Part shown: positions 7,149 to 14,852 of the stretch, one piece after another
Layout: every line of letters begins with the position of its first letter
How positions within the stretch are numbered: the first letter of the stretch is position 1
From: an uncultured Clostridia bacterium
GTDB lineage: Bacteria > Bacillota > Clostridia > Oscillospirales > Acutalibacteraceae
NCBI GenBank assembly: GCA_944380765.1
Contig: CALWIO010000020.1
Span: 1 to 40,504, forward strand
DNA: 40,504 bases
Direction: 5' to 3'
The notes under the pieces: model-generated
What the model was told of the DNA's origin: nothing
The model's input: the letters and a program-made list of their open reading frames with translations, nothing else
The model's database searches: none
Position numbers and translations under genes: made by a program

Positions 7149-9428
7149 ATGGGTAAATTCAGTCATAAATTTACGGAATATCAGCGCTCGGAGCATTCGT
7201 GTGTTTACACCGCCGACGGCTCTTTCGCGCGGCTTGACTTTGTAAGCGGAAGCTGCGTGCGTGTAGCCGTGTATAAAGATAAGGAAAAAATGCTGCCCAC
7301 TTTCTGCGTAAACCCTGAAAACGATTTCTTAATACACGGCAGGGACAGGCTAAGCACCGGGGGTTTTCCGCTTTTCAGCCCGAAAACGCTCTGTAAGCGG
7401 GATACCGATGTGTTCCTGCTTGACGGCGGCATTGAAATAACGCTTAAAAAGTACAATTTTATTCTGGAATACCGAAAGGACGGCAGGCTTTTGTTTTGCG
7501 ACCGTCCCCCGCTTGCCTATAATTTTGACGGCGAGTTCGGCGAGGGCGGCTTTCACTATGTTACAAGGGAAAAGGGCGAGCATATTTTCGGCTTGGGCGA
7601 CAAGGGCGGAGCGCTTGATAAATCCGGCCGCGCGTTCAGAATAGAAACGGCGGACTGCATGGGCTATGACGCGCGCGAAAGCGACCCTCTTTATAAGCAT
7701 ATCCCCTTTTATATCTGCGAGAACAGCGTTGGCTGTTACGGCGTTTTTTATGACACTTCCGACACCTCGTATATGGATTTCGGAAAAGAGATAAACAACT
7801 ACTATCCGCCTTATAAGTATTTTAAAACCGAAGACGACTGCCTTGTTTACTATGTGTTTTTCGGAACAAAGCCGGAAATTCTCAGACAGTTCGGCTCTTT
7901 GTGCGGCAGGCAGGCTTTTCCGCCCCGGTGGAGCTTTGACTACTGCGCGAGCACCATGGCTTATACCGACGCGCCGGACGCCGGCGAGCAGATGAACCTG
8001 TTTCTTGAAAAGCTGCGCGGCTGCGGCATTCCCTGTTCGGGATTTTATCTCTCTTCGGGATATACCTCAATCGGCGGCAAGCGCTGTGTTTTCAACTGGA
8101 ACAGGGAAAAATTCCCCGACCCCGGAAAATTTATAAAAAAATTTGCGGAAAACGGCATAAAAATTATCCCCAACATAAAGCCGGCCCTGCTTTTAAGCCA
8201 CCCGCTTTACGGCGAGATTGCCGAAAAGGGATATTTTGTAAAGGATAAATCCGGCGCACCCTTTGTAACCGAGTTCTGGGACGGACTCGGAAGCTATATT
8301 GACTTTGCGAATCCCGGCGCTTTCGCCTGGTGGGAGCAAAAGGTCACAAAAACGCTTCTTGATTACGGCGTTGAGGCCACATGGAACGATAACAACGAGT
8401 TTGATATAAAGGATAAGGACGCCGTTTCATACGGCTTCGGCGGGGAAGAAGTACAGGCGCGCCGTATAAGGCCGTCGCTTACCTATCTTATGACGGCGGC
8501 TTCGTATTCGGCGCAGATAAAGAAATATCCCGGACTCCGGCCGTTTTTGTCCACGCGAAGCGGAAATATCGCCGTTCGCAGGCTGGCTCAGACCTGGTCG
8601 GGCGACAACCGCACCTGCTTTGAGGATTTGCGTTACTGCCATAATATAGGACTTACCATGTCCATGTCGGGACTGCATTTTTACGGTCACGATTTAGGCG
8701 GTTTCAGCGGCGCCATGCCCTCGCGCGAGCTTCTGCTGCGCTGGATTCAGCACGGAATTTTTGAACCGAGGTTTACAATTCACAGCTGGAATGAGGACGG
8801 CTCTGCAACAATGCCGTGGAGCTATGAGGATATTCTTCCCTCGGTAAAGAAGCTGTTTAATCAGCGGCAAAGGCTTATCCCGTATCTTTATAACTGCGCC
8901 TATCAGGCGGTCCGAAACGAAACGCCCGTAAACGCTCCCCTGCTTTTGTATTATGACGACGGCGAGCTGTATTCTCAGAACGACTGTATGATGGTGGGGC
9001 GCGATTTGCTGGTACCGTTTATCTTTGACGAGGGAAAAACGGAAGCCCTCGTTTATCTGCCGAGAAAAGACAGCTGGTATCTCGGCGGCAGGCTCTTTAA
9101 AGGCGGAACAAGCGTAAACATAAAAATCGCCGCCGGTGACGAAATGCCCTTTTTCGTAAGGGCGGGCAGCGTTGTCTGTATGGGAAGCGAAACGGAATTT
9201 ACCGTTTATCCTCTTGAAAAAGGAGAGTTCAAAAGCGGCTTTTTCACCGACGACGGCGTCAGCTTCAATTACAGGAACAACTGCTGCGTAAAGCTGGAAT
9301 TTACCGTTGAATGCGGTGAAAATACGGTAAATGTTGTTTATAAAAATACGGGGGATATGCCCTTTGCGCCTCACATAAGGCTTTGCTCGGCGGACAAACG
9401 GCGGCTTTCGGTAAAAGAAAAAATTTAG
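7149..9428 (+). CDS. Glycoside hydrolase family 31 (alpha-glucosidase/alpha-xylosidase type)
   Basis: A 759-residue retaining alpha-glycosidase. The N-terminal ~250 residues are the beta-sandwich that precedes the barrel in GH31. The barrel shows the nucleophile in TWNDNNEF (Asp414) and the acid/base in WSGDN (Asp486). Family hallmarks GHDLGGFSG and PRFTIHSWNEDG follow, then C-terminal beta domains. There is no signal peptide, so it acts inside the cell. It begins at the base after the esterase stop, with 17 bases to the symporter gene. The pairing with a GPH symporter recalls E. coli yicJ-yicI (symporter plus alpha-xylosidase), so alpha-xylosides are one candidate substrate. The sequence alone does not separate glucosidase from xylosidase or galactosidase activity. 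Confidence 0.92.
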   Translation: MGKFSHKFTEYQRSEHSCVYTADGSFARLDFVSGSCVRVAVYKDKEKMLPTFCVNPENDFLIHGRDRLSTGGFPLFSPKTLCKRDTDVFLLDGGIEITLKKYNFILEYRKDGRLLFCDRPPLAYNFDGEFGEGGFHYVTREKGEHIFGLGDKGGALDKSGRAFRIETADCMGYDARESDPLYKHIPFYICENSVGCYGVFYDTSDTSYMDFGKEINNYYPPYKYFKTEDDCLVYYVFFGTKPEILRQFGSLCGRQAFPPRWSFDYCASTMAYTDAPDAGEQMNLFLEKLRGCGIPCSGFYLSSGYTSIGGKRCVFNWNREKFPDPGKFIKKFAENGIKIIPNIKPALLLSHPLYGEIAEKGYFVKDKSGAPFVTEFWDGLGSYIDFANPGAFAWWEQKVTKTLLDYGVEATWNDNNEFDIKDKDAVSYGFGGEEVQARRIRPSLTYLMTAASYSAQIKKYPGLRPFLSTRSGNIAVRRLAQTWSGDNRTCFEDLRYCHNIGLTMSMSGLHFYGHDLGGFSGAMPSRELLLRWIQHGIFEPRFTIHSWNEDGSATMPWSYEDILPSVKKLFNQRQRLIPYLYNCAYQAVRNETPVNAPLLLYYDDGELYSQNDCMMVGRDLLVPFIFDEGKTEALVYLPRKDSWYLGGRLFKGGTSVNIKIAAGDEMPFFVRAGSVVCMGSETEFTVYPLEKGEFKSGFFTDDGVSFNYRNNCCVKLEFTVECGENTVNVVYKNTGDMPFAPHIRLCSADKRRLSVKEKI

Positions 9429-9445
9429 GAAAAGGGGAATGAATT

Positions 9446-10861
9446 ATGGCTGAAACTACGGCGACTCACGGAATAAAAGCGAGGGATAAAATAGGCTACG
9501 CCCTGGGCGATATGGGAGGAATACTGACCTTTTCTCTTGTCAATTCCTTTCTTACAATGTTCTATACCGATATTCTCGGTATAGCCAACGCCTCTATAAC
9601 GGTGCTGATGCTTATAGCGAGAATCTGGGACGCGGTAAACGACCCTATGTGGGGCGCGTTTATAGATTCAAGAAAACCCACGCGCTTCGGCAGATTCCGC
9701 CCCTATATTCTGGGCGCTTCACTGCCTCTGGCGGTGTCGGCGTTCCTTATGTTCCTTAAAATTCCCGGACTTTCCGAAAAGCAGTATCTTATCTACGCCT
9801 ATATAACCTATATTTTTTACGGCATGATGTACACGGGCGTGAATATTCCTTTCGGCTCGCTGGCTTCCGTGATAACCGATGACGAGGTTGAGCGTTCCTC
9901 ACTCTCTATGTGGCGCTCGGTGGGAGCCGGCATAGGCGGACTTCCCGCGCAGATACTTCTGCCACTGTTTGTATATTCAACGGTTTCGGCGGCGGGCGAA
10001 ACGGTCAAGGCGCTTGACGGCGGCAAGCTCAGTATTGCCGTAGCCTGCCTGAGCGCGCTTACCGTTGTTACATTCCTTGTTCACTTTAAGCTGACAAAGG
10101 AAAGAGTAAAGGTCTCAAAAAATCAGGCGGGCGGCTACAATCTTCTGAGAAGCGCGGGACTGCTGCTTAAAAACAGACCCTTCCTCTTTCTGTGCGGAGT
10201 GTCAATGCTGCTTATATGCTTCCAGATGTACACCCAGACCGTGTATAACTACCTGTTCAAGAATTTTTACGAAACACCCGGACTTTACAGCCTTGTAACT
10301 GTGTGCACATATCTTCCCATGGCGCTGTTTATTCCCTTTATGGGCAAACTGGTGCGCCGGTTCGGCAAAAAGGAAATTTGCAGCGCGGGAATAGCTTTCG
10401 CGGCGGTAATAAATATAATAATGTATCTTTTCGGCTTTACCGCCCTTTCGCGCAGCCCCTACCTTTTCCTTTTTATGACCTTCCTTTCGGGAGCCGGTCA
10501 GACTTTTCTTGTTATGGAAATCTGGGCTATGGTTATGGATGTAATCGACTACCACGAGCTGCTTTCGGGCAGGCGCGAGGAGGGTACGGCCTATTCTTTC
10601 TATTCTTTCGCCAGAAAACTCGGGCAGACCGCGGCAGGCGCCGGAGTTCCCGCGGTTCTGGAAATAATAGGCTATAACGGCAAGCTTGCCGCCCAGCCGG
10701 CGCAGGTTGTCGAAAAGCTCTACGGCATTTCCACTCTTGTGCCCGCCGTGATTCTCGTAGCTCTTTTTGCTCTTTTGTTCTTCGGCTACAACCTTTCCAA
10801 AAAAGAGCTTAAAAAGCTCTATGCCGGACTTGAAGCCGCCCGAGCGCGGCAGGAAGGCTGA
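9446..10861 (+). CDS. GPH-family (MelB-like) sugar:cation symporter
   Basis: An inner-membrane secondary transporter of the glycoside-pentoside-hexuronide:cation symporter family, within the major facilitator fold. The 471-residue protein has about twelve hydrophobic segments. The N-terminal signature is clear: KIGYALGDMGG, then a helix ending FYTDILGI, then RIWDAVNDPMWGAFIDS, whose Asp residues line the cation site in MelB. The FGRFRPYILG loop is also typical. It is the third gene of the operon and presumably brings in the oligosaccharide that GH31 and the esterase process. Substrate and coupling ion cannot be read from sequence. No clear terminator follows. Confidence 0.92.
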   Translation: MAETTATHGIKARDKIGYALGDMGGILTFSLVNSFLTMFYTDILGIANASITVLMLIARIWDAVNDPMWGAFIDSRKPTRFGRFRPYILGASLPLAVSAFLMFLKIPGLSEKQYLIYAYITYIFYGMMYTGVNIPFGSLASVITDDEVERSSLSMWRSVGAGIGGLPAQILLPLFVYSTVSAAGETVKALDGGKLSIAVACLSALTVVTFLVHFKLTKERVKVSKNQAGGYNLLRSAGLLLKNRPFLFLCGVSMLLICFQMYTQTVYNYLFKNFYETPGLYSLVTVCTYLPMALFIPFMGKLVRRFGKKEICSAGIAFAAVINIIMYLFGFTALSRSPYLFLFMTFLSGAGQTFLVMEIWAMVMDVIDYHELLSGRREEGTAYSFYSFARKLGQTAAGAGVPAVLEIIGYNGKLAAQPAQVVEKLYGISTLVPAVILVALFALLFFGYNLSKKELKKLYAGLEAARARQEG

Positions 10862-11146
10862 TTTTAAAGATTTACGCGGCTTTAACTTCGGCGTCATTTT
10901 GTTTTGAAAACCGCTTTTTAAAATTTCGGTAAAAAGCCGGAAAATCCGCTCGCGTAAAAAATTTTTTAAAAGGCTCTGCGGCAAAAAACGCTTTAAATAC
11001 AGCCGCAAAAGCCGTCAGGACAGCTGTTTTATGCAAAAAATCAATCTCTTTTTTGTGTGAAAACACCCGAAAACGCCGAATTTCGCCGTGTGAATTGTTA
11101 AAACTGCAAAAAATTAAGAAATTGTTAATTTTTTTTAAAAAAAGGC
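10862..11146. other. Gene-free AT-rich spacer
   Basis: I see no gene here. The sequence is rich in A and T runs with scattered short inverted repeats, and lies between the symporter gene and the 5S promoter. Confidence 0.5.
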
Positions 11147-11175
11147 TTGATTTTTCTGTTTTGCGATGGTAGAAT
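11147..11175 (+). promoter_or_regulatory. Promoter of the lone 5S rRNA gene
   Basis: TTGATT (11147-11152) and TAGAAT (11170-11175) have an exact 17-base spacer, and the expected start lies about 30 bases before the mature 5S 5' end. An A/T run directly upstream could act as an UP-like element. Confidence 0.7.
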
Positions 11176-11209
11176 AACTCTTGCACTCACGGGATATGAG
11201 TTCCGTGAA

Positions 11210-11326
<117 letters not shown>

Positions 11327-11334
11327 TCTTATAA

Positions 11335-11370
11335 GCGTCCACCCAATAGGGCGGGCGTTTTTTGTTTTTG
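11335..11370 (+). terminator. Terminator of the 5S gene
   Basis: Stem 11335-11344 with 11349-11358, with G-U pairs, one mismatch and a 4-base AATA loop, is followed by a long T-rich run. Confidence 0.75.
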
Positions 11371-11447
11371 TTCTTCCGCGGGCGGTTATTTTACCGCTTC
11401 GCCGTAAATAATGTTGTAAAGGATTTTAAAGGGAAAGGGTGTTTGCC

Positions 11448-12305
11448 ATGCCGAAAGCTATAATAATAGGAGCCGGCCCGGCGGGAATATCCGCGGCGCT
11501 CTATATAAAACGGGCGGGAATGGATGTAACGGTTATATCCTCAAAGGGCGGAGCGCTTTTAAAGGCGGAGCATATTGAGAATTACTACGGCTTTCCCGAG
11601 GGAATTTCGGGCGCGCAGCTTTACGAAAACGGAATAATGAGCGCGAAAAGGCTGAATGCGGACTTTGTCGAGGGCGAGGCGGTTTCGCTTTCTTATGACG
11701 GGAAATTCCTTGTAAGAGCCGCCGGCCGGGAGTATCCGGCGGACGCCGTTCTGCTGGCTACGGGCGCTTCAAGGCTCGCGCCTCCGGTCAGCGGTATTTC
11801 GGAATTTGAGGGCAGGGGCGTCAGCTACTGCGCCGTGTGCGACGGCTTTTTCTTCCGCTCAAAGGCTGTGGGAGTGCTCGGAAGCGGCGAATACGCCTTA
11901 AACGAGGCAAATGAGCTTTTGCCGCTGGCGGCGTCTGTTACTGTGTTCACAAACGGGGAACAGCCCGCCGTTAAATTCCCTGCGGAAGTCGGCGTTGTGA
12001 CCGAAAAAATAAAGTGCCTCGGCGGAGATGACATACTTCGCTTTGCCGAGCTTGAAAACGGCGAAAAGGTCGGAATAAACGGAATGTTCATAGCCTACAA
12101 AACCGCCGGCAGTACCGCCCTTGCAAGGAAAATCGGCGCGGCGGCGGATTCGGGCAGAATAAAGGTCAACGAAAATATGCAGACGAGCGTAAAGGGGCTT
12201 TACGCGGCGGGCGACTGCACGGGAGGGCTTCTGCAAATATCAAAGGCGGTCTATGAGGGCGCAAAGGCGGGAACCGAGATAATAAAATATCTTAAAAATC
12301 TGTAA
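11448..12305 (+). CDS. Thioredoxin-reductase-like FAD protein, atypical nucleotide site
   Basis: A 285-residue flavoprotein with the fold order of low-molecular-weight thioredoxin reductase: FAD-binding GAGPAG near residue 9, redox disulfide CAVC at Cys128/Cys131, second dinucleotide loop GVLGSGEYA near 145, and the FAD-closing YAAGDCTGG near the C-terminus. The NADPH-specific HRRxxxR stretch of ordinary TrxB is not visible: the segment after the second beta-alpha-beta unit reads VTVFTNGEQP. The usual GGGDSA loop is GSGEYA. The protein is also about 30 residues shorter than E. coli TrxB. It may use another electron donor, such as ferredoxin or a flavin system as in some clostridial enzymes (inference). 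The ATG at 11448 follows an AAAGGG site; an in-frame GTG at 11439 is less likely. No thioredoxin gene is adjacent. Confidence 0.85.
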   Translation: MPKAIIIGAGPAGISAALYIKRAGMDVTVISSKGGALLKAEHIENYYGFPEGISGAQLYENGIMSAKRLNADFVEGEAVSLSYDGKFLVRAAGREYPADAVLLATGASRLAPPVSGISEFEGRGVSYCAVCDGFFFRSKAVGVLGSGEYALNEANELLPLAASVTVFTNGEQPAVKFPAEVGVVTEKIKCLGGDDILRFAELENGEKVGINGMFIAYKTAGSTALARKIGAAADSGRIKVNENMQTSVKGLYAAGDCTGGLLQISKAVYEGAKAGTEIIKYLKNL

Positions 12306-12336
12306 TTCATAAAAAATTAAGCATTTAATTAGGGGG

Positions 12337-12364
12337 CGGGTATTGTATAATACCCGTCTTTTTG
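12337..12364 (+). terminator. Terminator of the TrxB-like gene
   Basis: A perfect 8-bp stem CGGGTATT/AATACCCG (12337-12344 with 12349-12356) with a GTAT loop is followed by TCTTTTT. Confidence 0.8.
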
Positions 12365-12371
12365 ATATAAT
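12343..12371 (+). promoter_or_regulatory. Promoter of the mreBCD-PBP2 operon, embedded in the upstream terminator
   Basis: TTGTAT (12343-12348) and a perfect TATAAT (12366-12371) have a 17-base spacer. The -35 box lies in the terminator loop and the spacer covers its right arm and T run. Confidence 0.55.
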
Positions 12372-12456
12372 AAAATAGATTATATTTGTAATTTTCCGCG
12401 CGGCGAAAGGCTCTGCCGTACGGAGTTTCATACAATTCGGAACAGGAGATGTTTTA

Positions 12457-13446
12457 ATGCTTTTTTCACAGGATATCGGAATAGACCTCGGCACCGCCAA
12501 TACGGTGGTTTATCTGAGAGGCAAGGGTATAGTCCTGCGCGAGCCGTCGGTAGTGGCGGTCAATGAAAAGACCGAGCCGCCGGAGGTTGTGGCGGTCGGC
12601 AACGAGGCAAAGGAAATGATAGGCAGAACTCCCGGCTCCATTTCGGCGGTAAGGCCGCTGAAAGACGGGGTTATAGCCGACTTTGAAATCACTTCGGAAA
12701 TGCTCAAAGAGTTTATAAAAAAGGCTATCAAGCGTTCGCTTTTCAGCCGCGCGAGAGTGCTTATCTGCGTGCCGTCGGGAATTACCGAGGTTGAGCGCAA
12801 GGCGGTGCATGACGCCGCGAGAAACGCCGGGGCGAAATACGCCTCGCTCATTCAGGAGCCGCTTGCCGCCGCTATGGGCGCGGGACTTCCTATAACCGAG
12901 GCGGTCGGCAGTATGATAGTCAATATCGGCGGCGGTACTACCGAGGTGGCGGTAATCTCGTACCGTGATATTGTAACCTCAAAGTCGGTGCGCGTGGCGG
13001 GCGATAATTTTGACGAGGCGATAATCGAGTACATACGCAAAAAGCACAACACATTGATAGGCGAGAGAACCGCCGAAGAGATAAAGATAAAAATAGGCTC
13101 CGCCATGAGCTATGACGGCGAGGGAGCTATGGATATAAGGGGCAGAAACTTAGTTGACGGCCTGCCCAAAAATATCGAGATAACCTCTGAGGAGGTGCGT
13201 GAGGCTCTCGCGGAGCCGGTAGCGCAGATTATAGAAACAATCAGGGCGACTCTTGAAAAAACGCCGCCGGAACTGCTTGCCGATATAGTCGATAACGGAA
13301 TAATGCTGACCGGAGGCGGAGCGCTTCTGCGCGAACTGGACAAGCTCATTTCAGCTCAGACCAAAATCCCCGTACATGTCGCGGCTGAACCTATGGACTG
13401 CGTAGCGAACGGTATGGGCTATTGCCTTGAAAAAGGAAATATGTAA
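12457..13446 (+). CDS. mreB: Rod shape-determining protein MreB
   Basis: An actin-like ATPase that forms membrane-bound filaments and steers side-wall peptidoglycan synthesis. The 329-residue length and motifs are typical: phosphate-1 loop [12 protein letters not shown] at the N-terminus, [13 protein letters not shown] in mid-protein, phosphate-2 [13 protein letters not shown], and the adenosine-motif segment [14 protein letters not shown]. The N-terminal MLFSQ is short and hydrophobic. The ATG follows a CAGGAG site eight bases away. It is the first gene of the elongation operon, with 11 bases to mreC. This implies a rod-shaped cell. Confidence 0.97.
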   Translation: MLFSQDIGIDLGTANTVVYLRGKGIVLREPSVVAVNEKTEPPEVVAVGNEAKEMIGRTPGSISAVRPLKDGVIADFEITSEMLKEFIKKAIKRSLFSRARVLICVPSGITEVERKAVHDAARNAGAKYASLIQEPLAAAMGAGLPITEAVGSMIVNIGGGTTEVAVISYRDIVTSKSVRVAGDNFDEAIIEYIRKKHNTLIGERTAEEIKIKIGSAMSYDGEGAMDIRGRNLVDGLPKNIEITSEEVREALAEPVAQIIETIRATLEKTPPELLADIVDNGIMLTGGGALLRELDKLISAQTKIPVHVAAEPMDCVANGMGYCLEKGNM

Positions 13447-13457
13447 AGGGCGGTATA

Positions 13458-14294
13458 ATGAACAGATTTTTTAAAAGTACAACCTTTAAGGTGCTGCTTG
13501 CCGCCGCGGTGCTGCTTGTGTGCGCCACGGTGTTAGCCACCCTTGTCGCCGGCGGCACCTCGCCCGTGACAAAGGTTTTCGGGGTGCTTACCTCTCCGCT
13601 TGAAAGCGCGGCTTCCTATATCTCGTCAAAATTCGACAGCTTTACGGGCGGCTTTATCTCGTCAAAATCCTACCGTGACAGGGTTTCTCAGCTTGAACAG
13701 CAGGTTGCCGATTACCAGAAGCAGCTTGTGGATTACGAGAAGATGAAAAAGCAGATAGAGGCTTACGAGGAATTTCTCGATGTGCGTGAAAAGAACCCCG
13801 ACTATACATGGGTTTATTCCACGGTAATAGGCAGGGATTCAGCCGATATGTTCGGCTCCTTTACAATAAATAAAGGCTCGGCGGACGGAATAGAGGTAAA
13901 CGACGCCGTAATTTACAGCGAATATCTTGTGGGCGTGGTAACCGAGGTCAGCCCGACCTCTTCGGTGGTGCGCTCGGTTTTTGACCCGTCCGTGAATGTG
14001 GCGGCTTATGAAATCAGAACGGGCGAGCTGGGCTACATTTCGTCAACCGCCGAGGACGCTCTTTCGGGCGGCTGCCGCCTTTCGGGGCTTGACCGCGCAA
14101 CGGCTGTTTCAAAGGGCGGAATTGTATGCACCTCCGGCACCGGCGGAATTTTCCCCGAGGATCTGATAATCGGCACCGTTACCTCGGTTGAGCAAAGCAC
14201 AACGGACCTCTCGGCTTACGCGGTAATCGAGCCGGCTGTGGATTCAAAGGATATTCACGACTGTTTTGTAATTACTGATTTTGGAGAAAAGTAA
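13458..14294 (+). CDS. mreC: Rod shape-determining protein MreC
   Basis: A bitopic membrane protein that links MreB filaments to the periplasmic-side wall machinery and activates PBP2. The 278 residues show a membrane helix near 10-32, a coiled coil at about 70-105 (YRDRVSQLEQQVADYQKQL), and the beta-rich MreC domain from about 118 with the VIGRDSADMFGSFTINKGS segment. The start follows AAGGGCGG. There are two bases between its stop and the mreD start, so translation is coupled. Confidence 0.95.
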   Translation: MNRFFKSTTFKVLLAAAVLLVCATVLATLVAGGTSPVTKVFGVLTSPLESAASYISSKFDSFTGGFISSKSYRDRVSQLEQQVADYQKQLVDYEKMKKQIEAYEEFLDVREKNPDYTWVYSTVIGRDSADMFGSFTINKGSADGIEVNDAVIYSEYLVGVVTEVSPTSSVVRSVFDPSVNVAAYEIRTGELGYISSTAEDALSGGCRLSGLDRATAVSKGGIVCTSGTGGIFPEDLIIGTVTSVEQSTTDLSAYAVIEPAVDSKDIHDCFVITDFGEK

Positions 14295-14296
14295 GT

Positions 14297-14824
14297 ATGA
14301 CCGTTCAGACTAAGGCAAGGGCGAAAAAATATGCCTGCTACGCGGCGGTTATCGTTTTTGCCCATATATTTCAGAATTCCTTTCCGGTTTTCCCCGAAAT
14401 AATGTCGGTGCGCCCTGCGCTGCTGTTGTCGGCGGCGGTGTGCATAGCCATGTTCGAGGGCGAGCTGATAGGCGCCGCCGCAGGATTTCTCGCGGGAGCT
14501 TTGTGGGATACCGTCACGGTCACCGCCGACGGGTATAACGCCATGTTTCTTATGATTGCCTGCGCTGTGTGCGGAATGCTTCTGCGTGTGTTTATGCGCA
14601 ACAATATTATAACTTTTATAATTATGAACACGGGTATAACCGTGCTGTATTTTTTAAGCTACGCGCTGTTCTTTATCACTGCGCGCGGCATTTCCGGAGC
14701 TCTCGGTATGATACCGAGGTACTATCTGCCCATGGCGCTGTATTCTCTGATTCTTACGCCTTTCTGGTATCTGCTTATAAGAAAGATATACAGAAAATTC
14801 TCATACAGCTACGCGCAGATATAG
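14297..14824 (+). CDS. mreD: Rod shape-determining protein MreD
   Basis: A polytopic membrane component of the elongation complex. The 175-residue protein has five to six hydrophobic segments, including the family-like GFLAGALWDTVT stretch in the middle. Sequence conservation in MreD is weak, and the call rests mostly on size, topology and its place between mreC and the PBP2 gene. An overlapping short frame at the 3' end is a shadow. Confidence 0.9.
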   Translation: MTVQTKARAKKYACYAAVIVFAHIFQNSFPVFPEIMSVRPALLLSAAVCIAMFEGELIGAAAGFLAGALWDTVTVTADGYNAMFLMIACAVCGMLLRVFMRNNIITFIIMNTGITVLYFLSYALFFITARGISGALGMIPRYYLPMALYSLILTPFWYLLIRKIYRKFSYSYAQI

Positions 14825-14852
14825 CGTAAATTTTTTTAAAGGAGAGAGTTAA

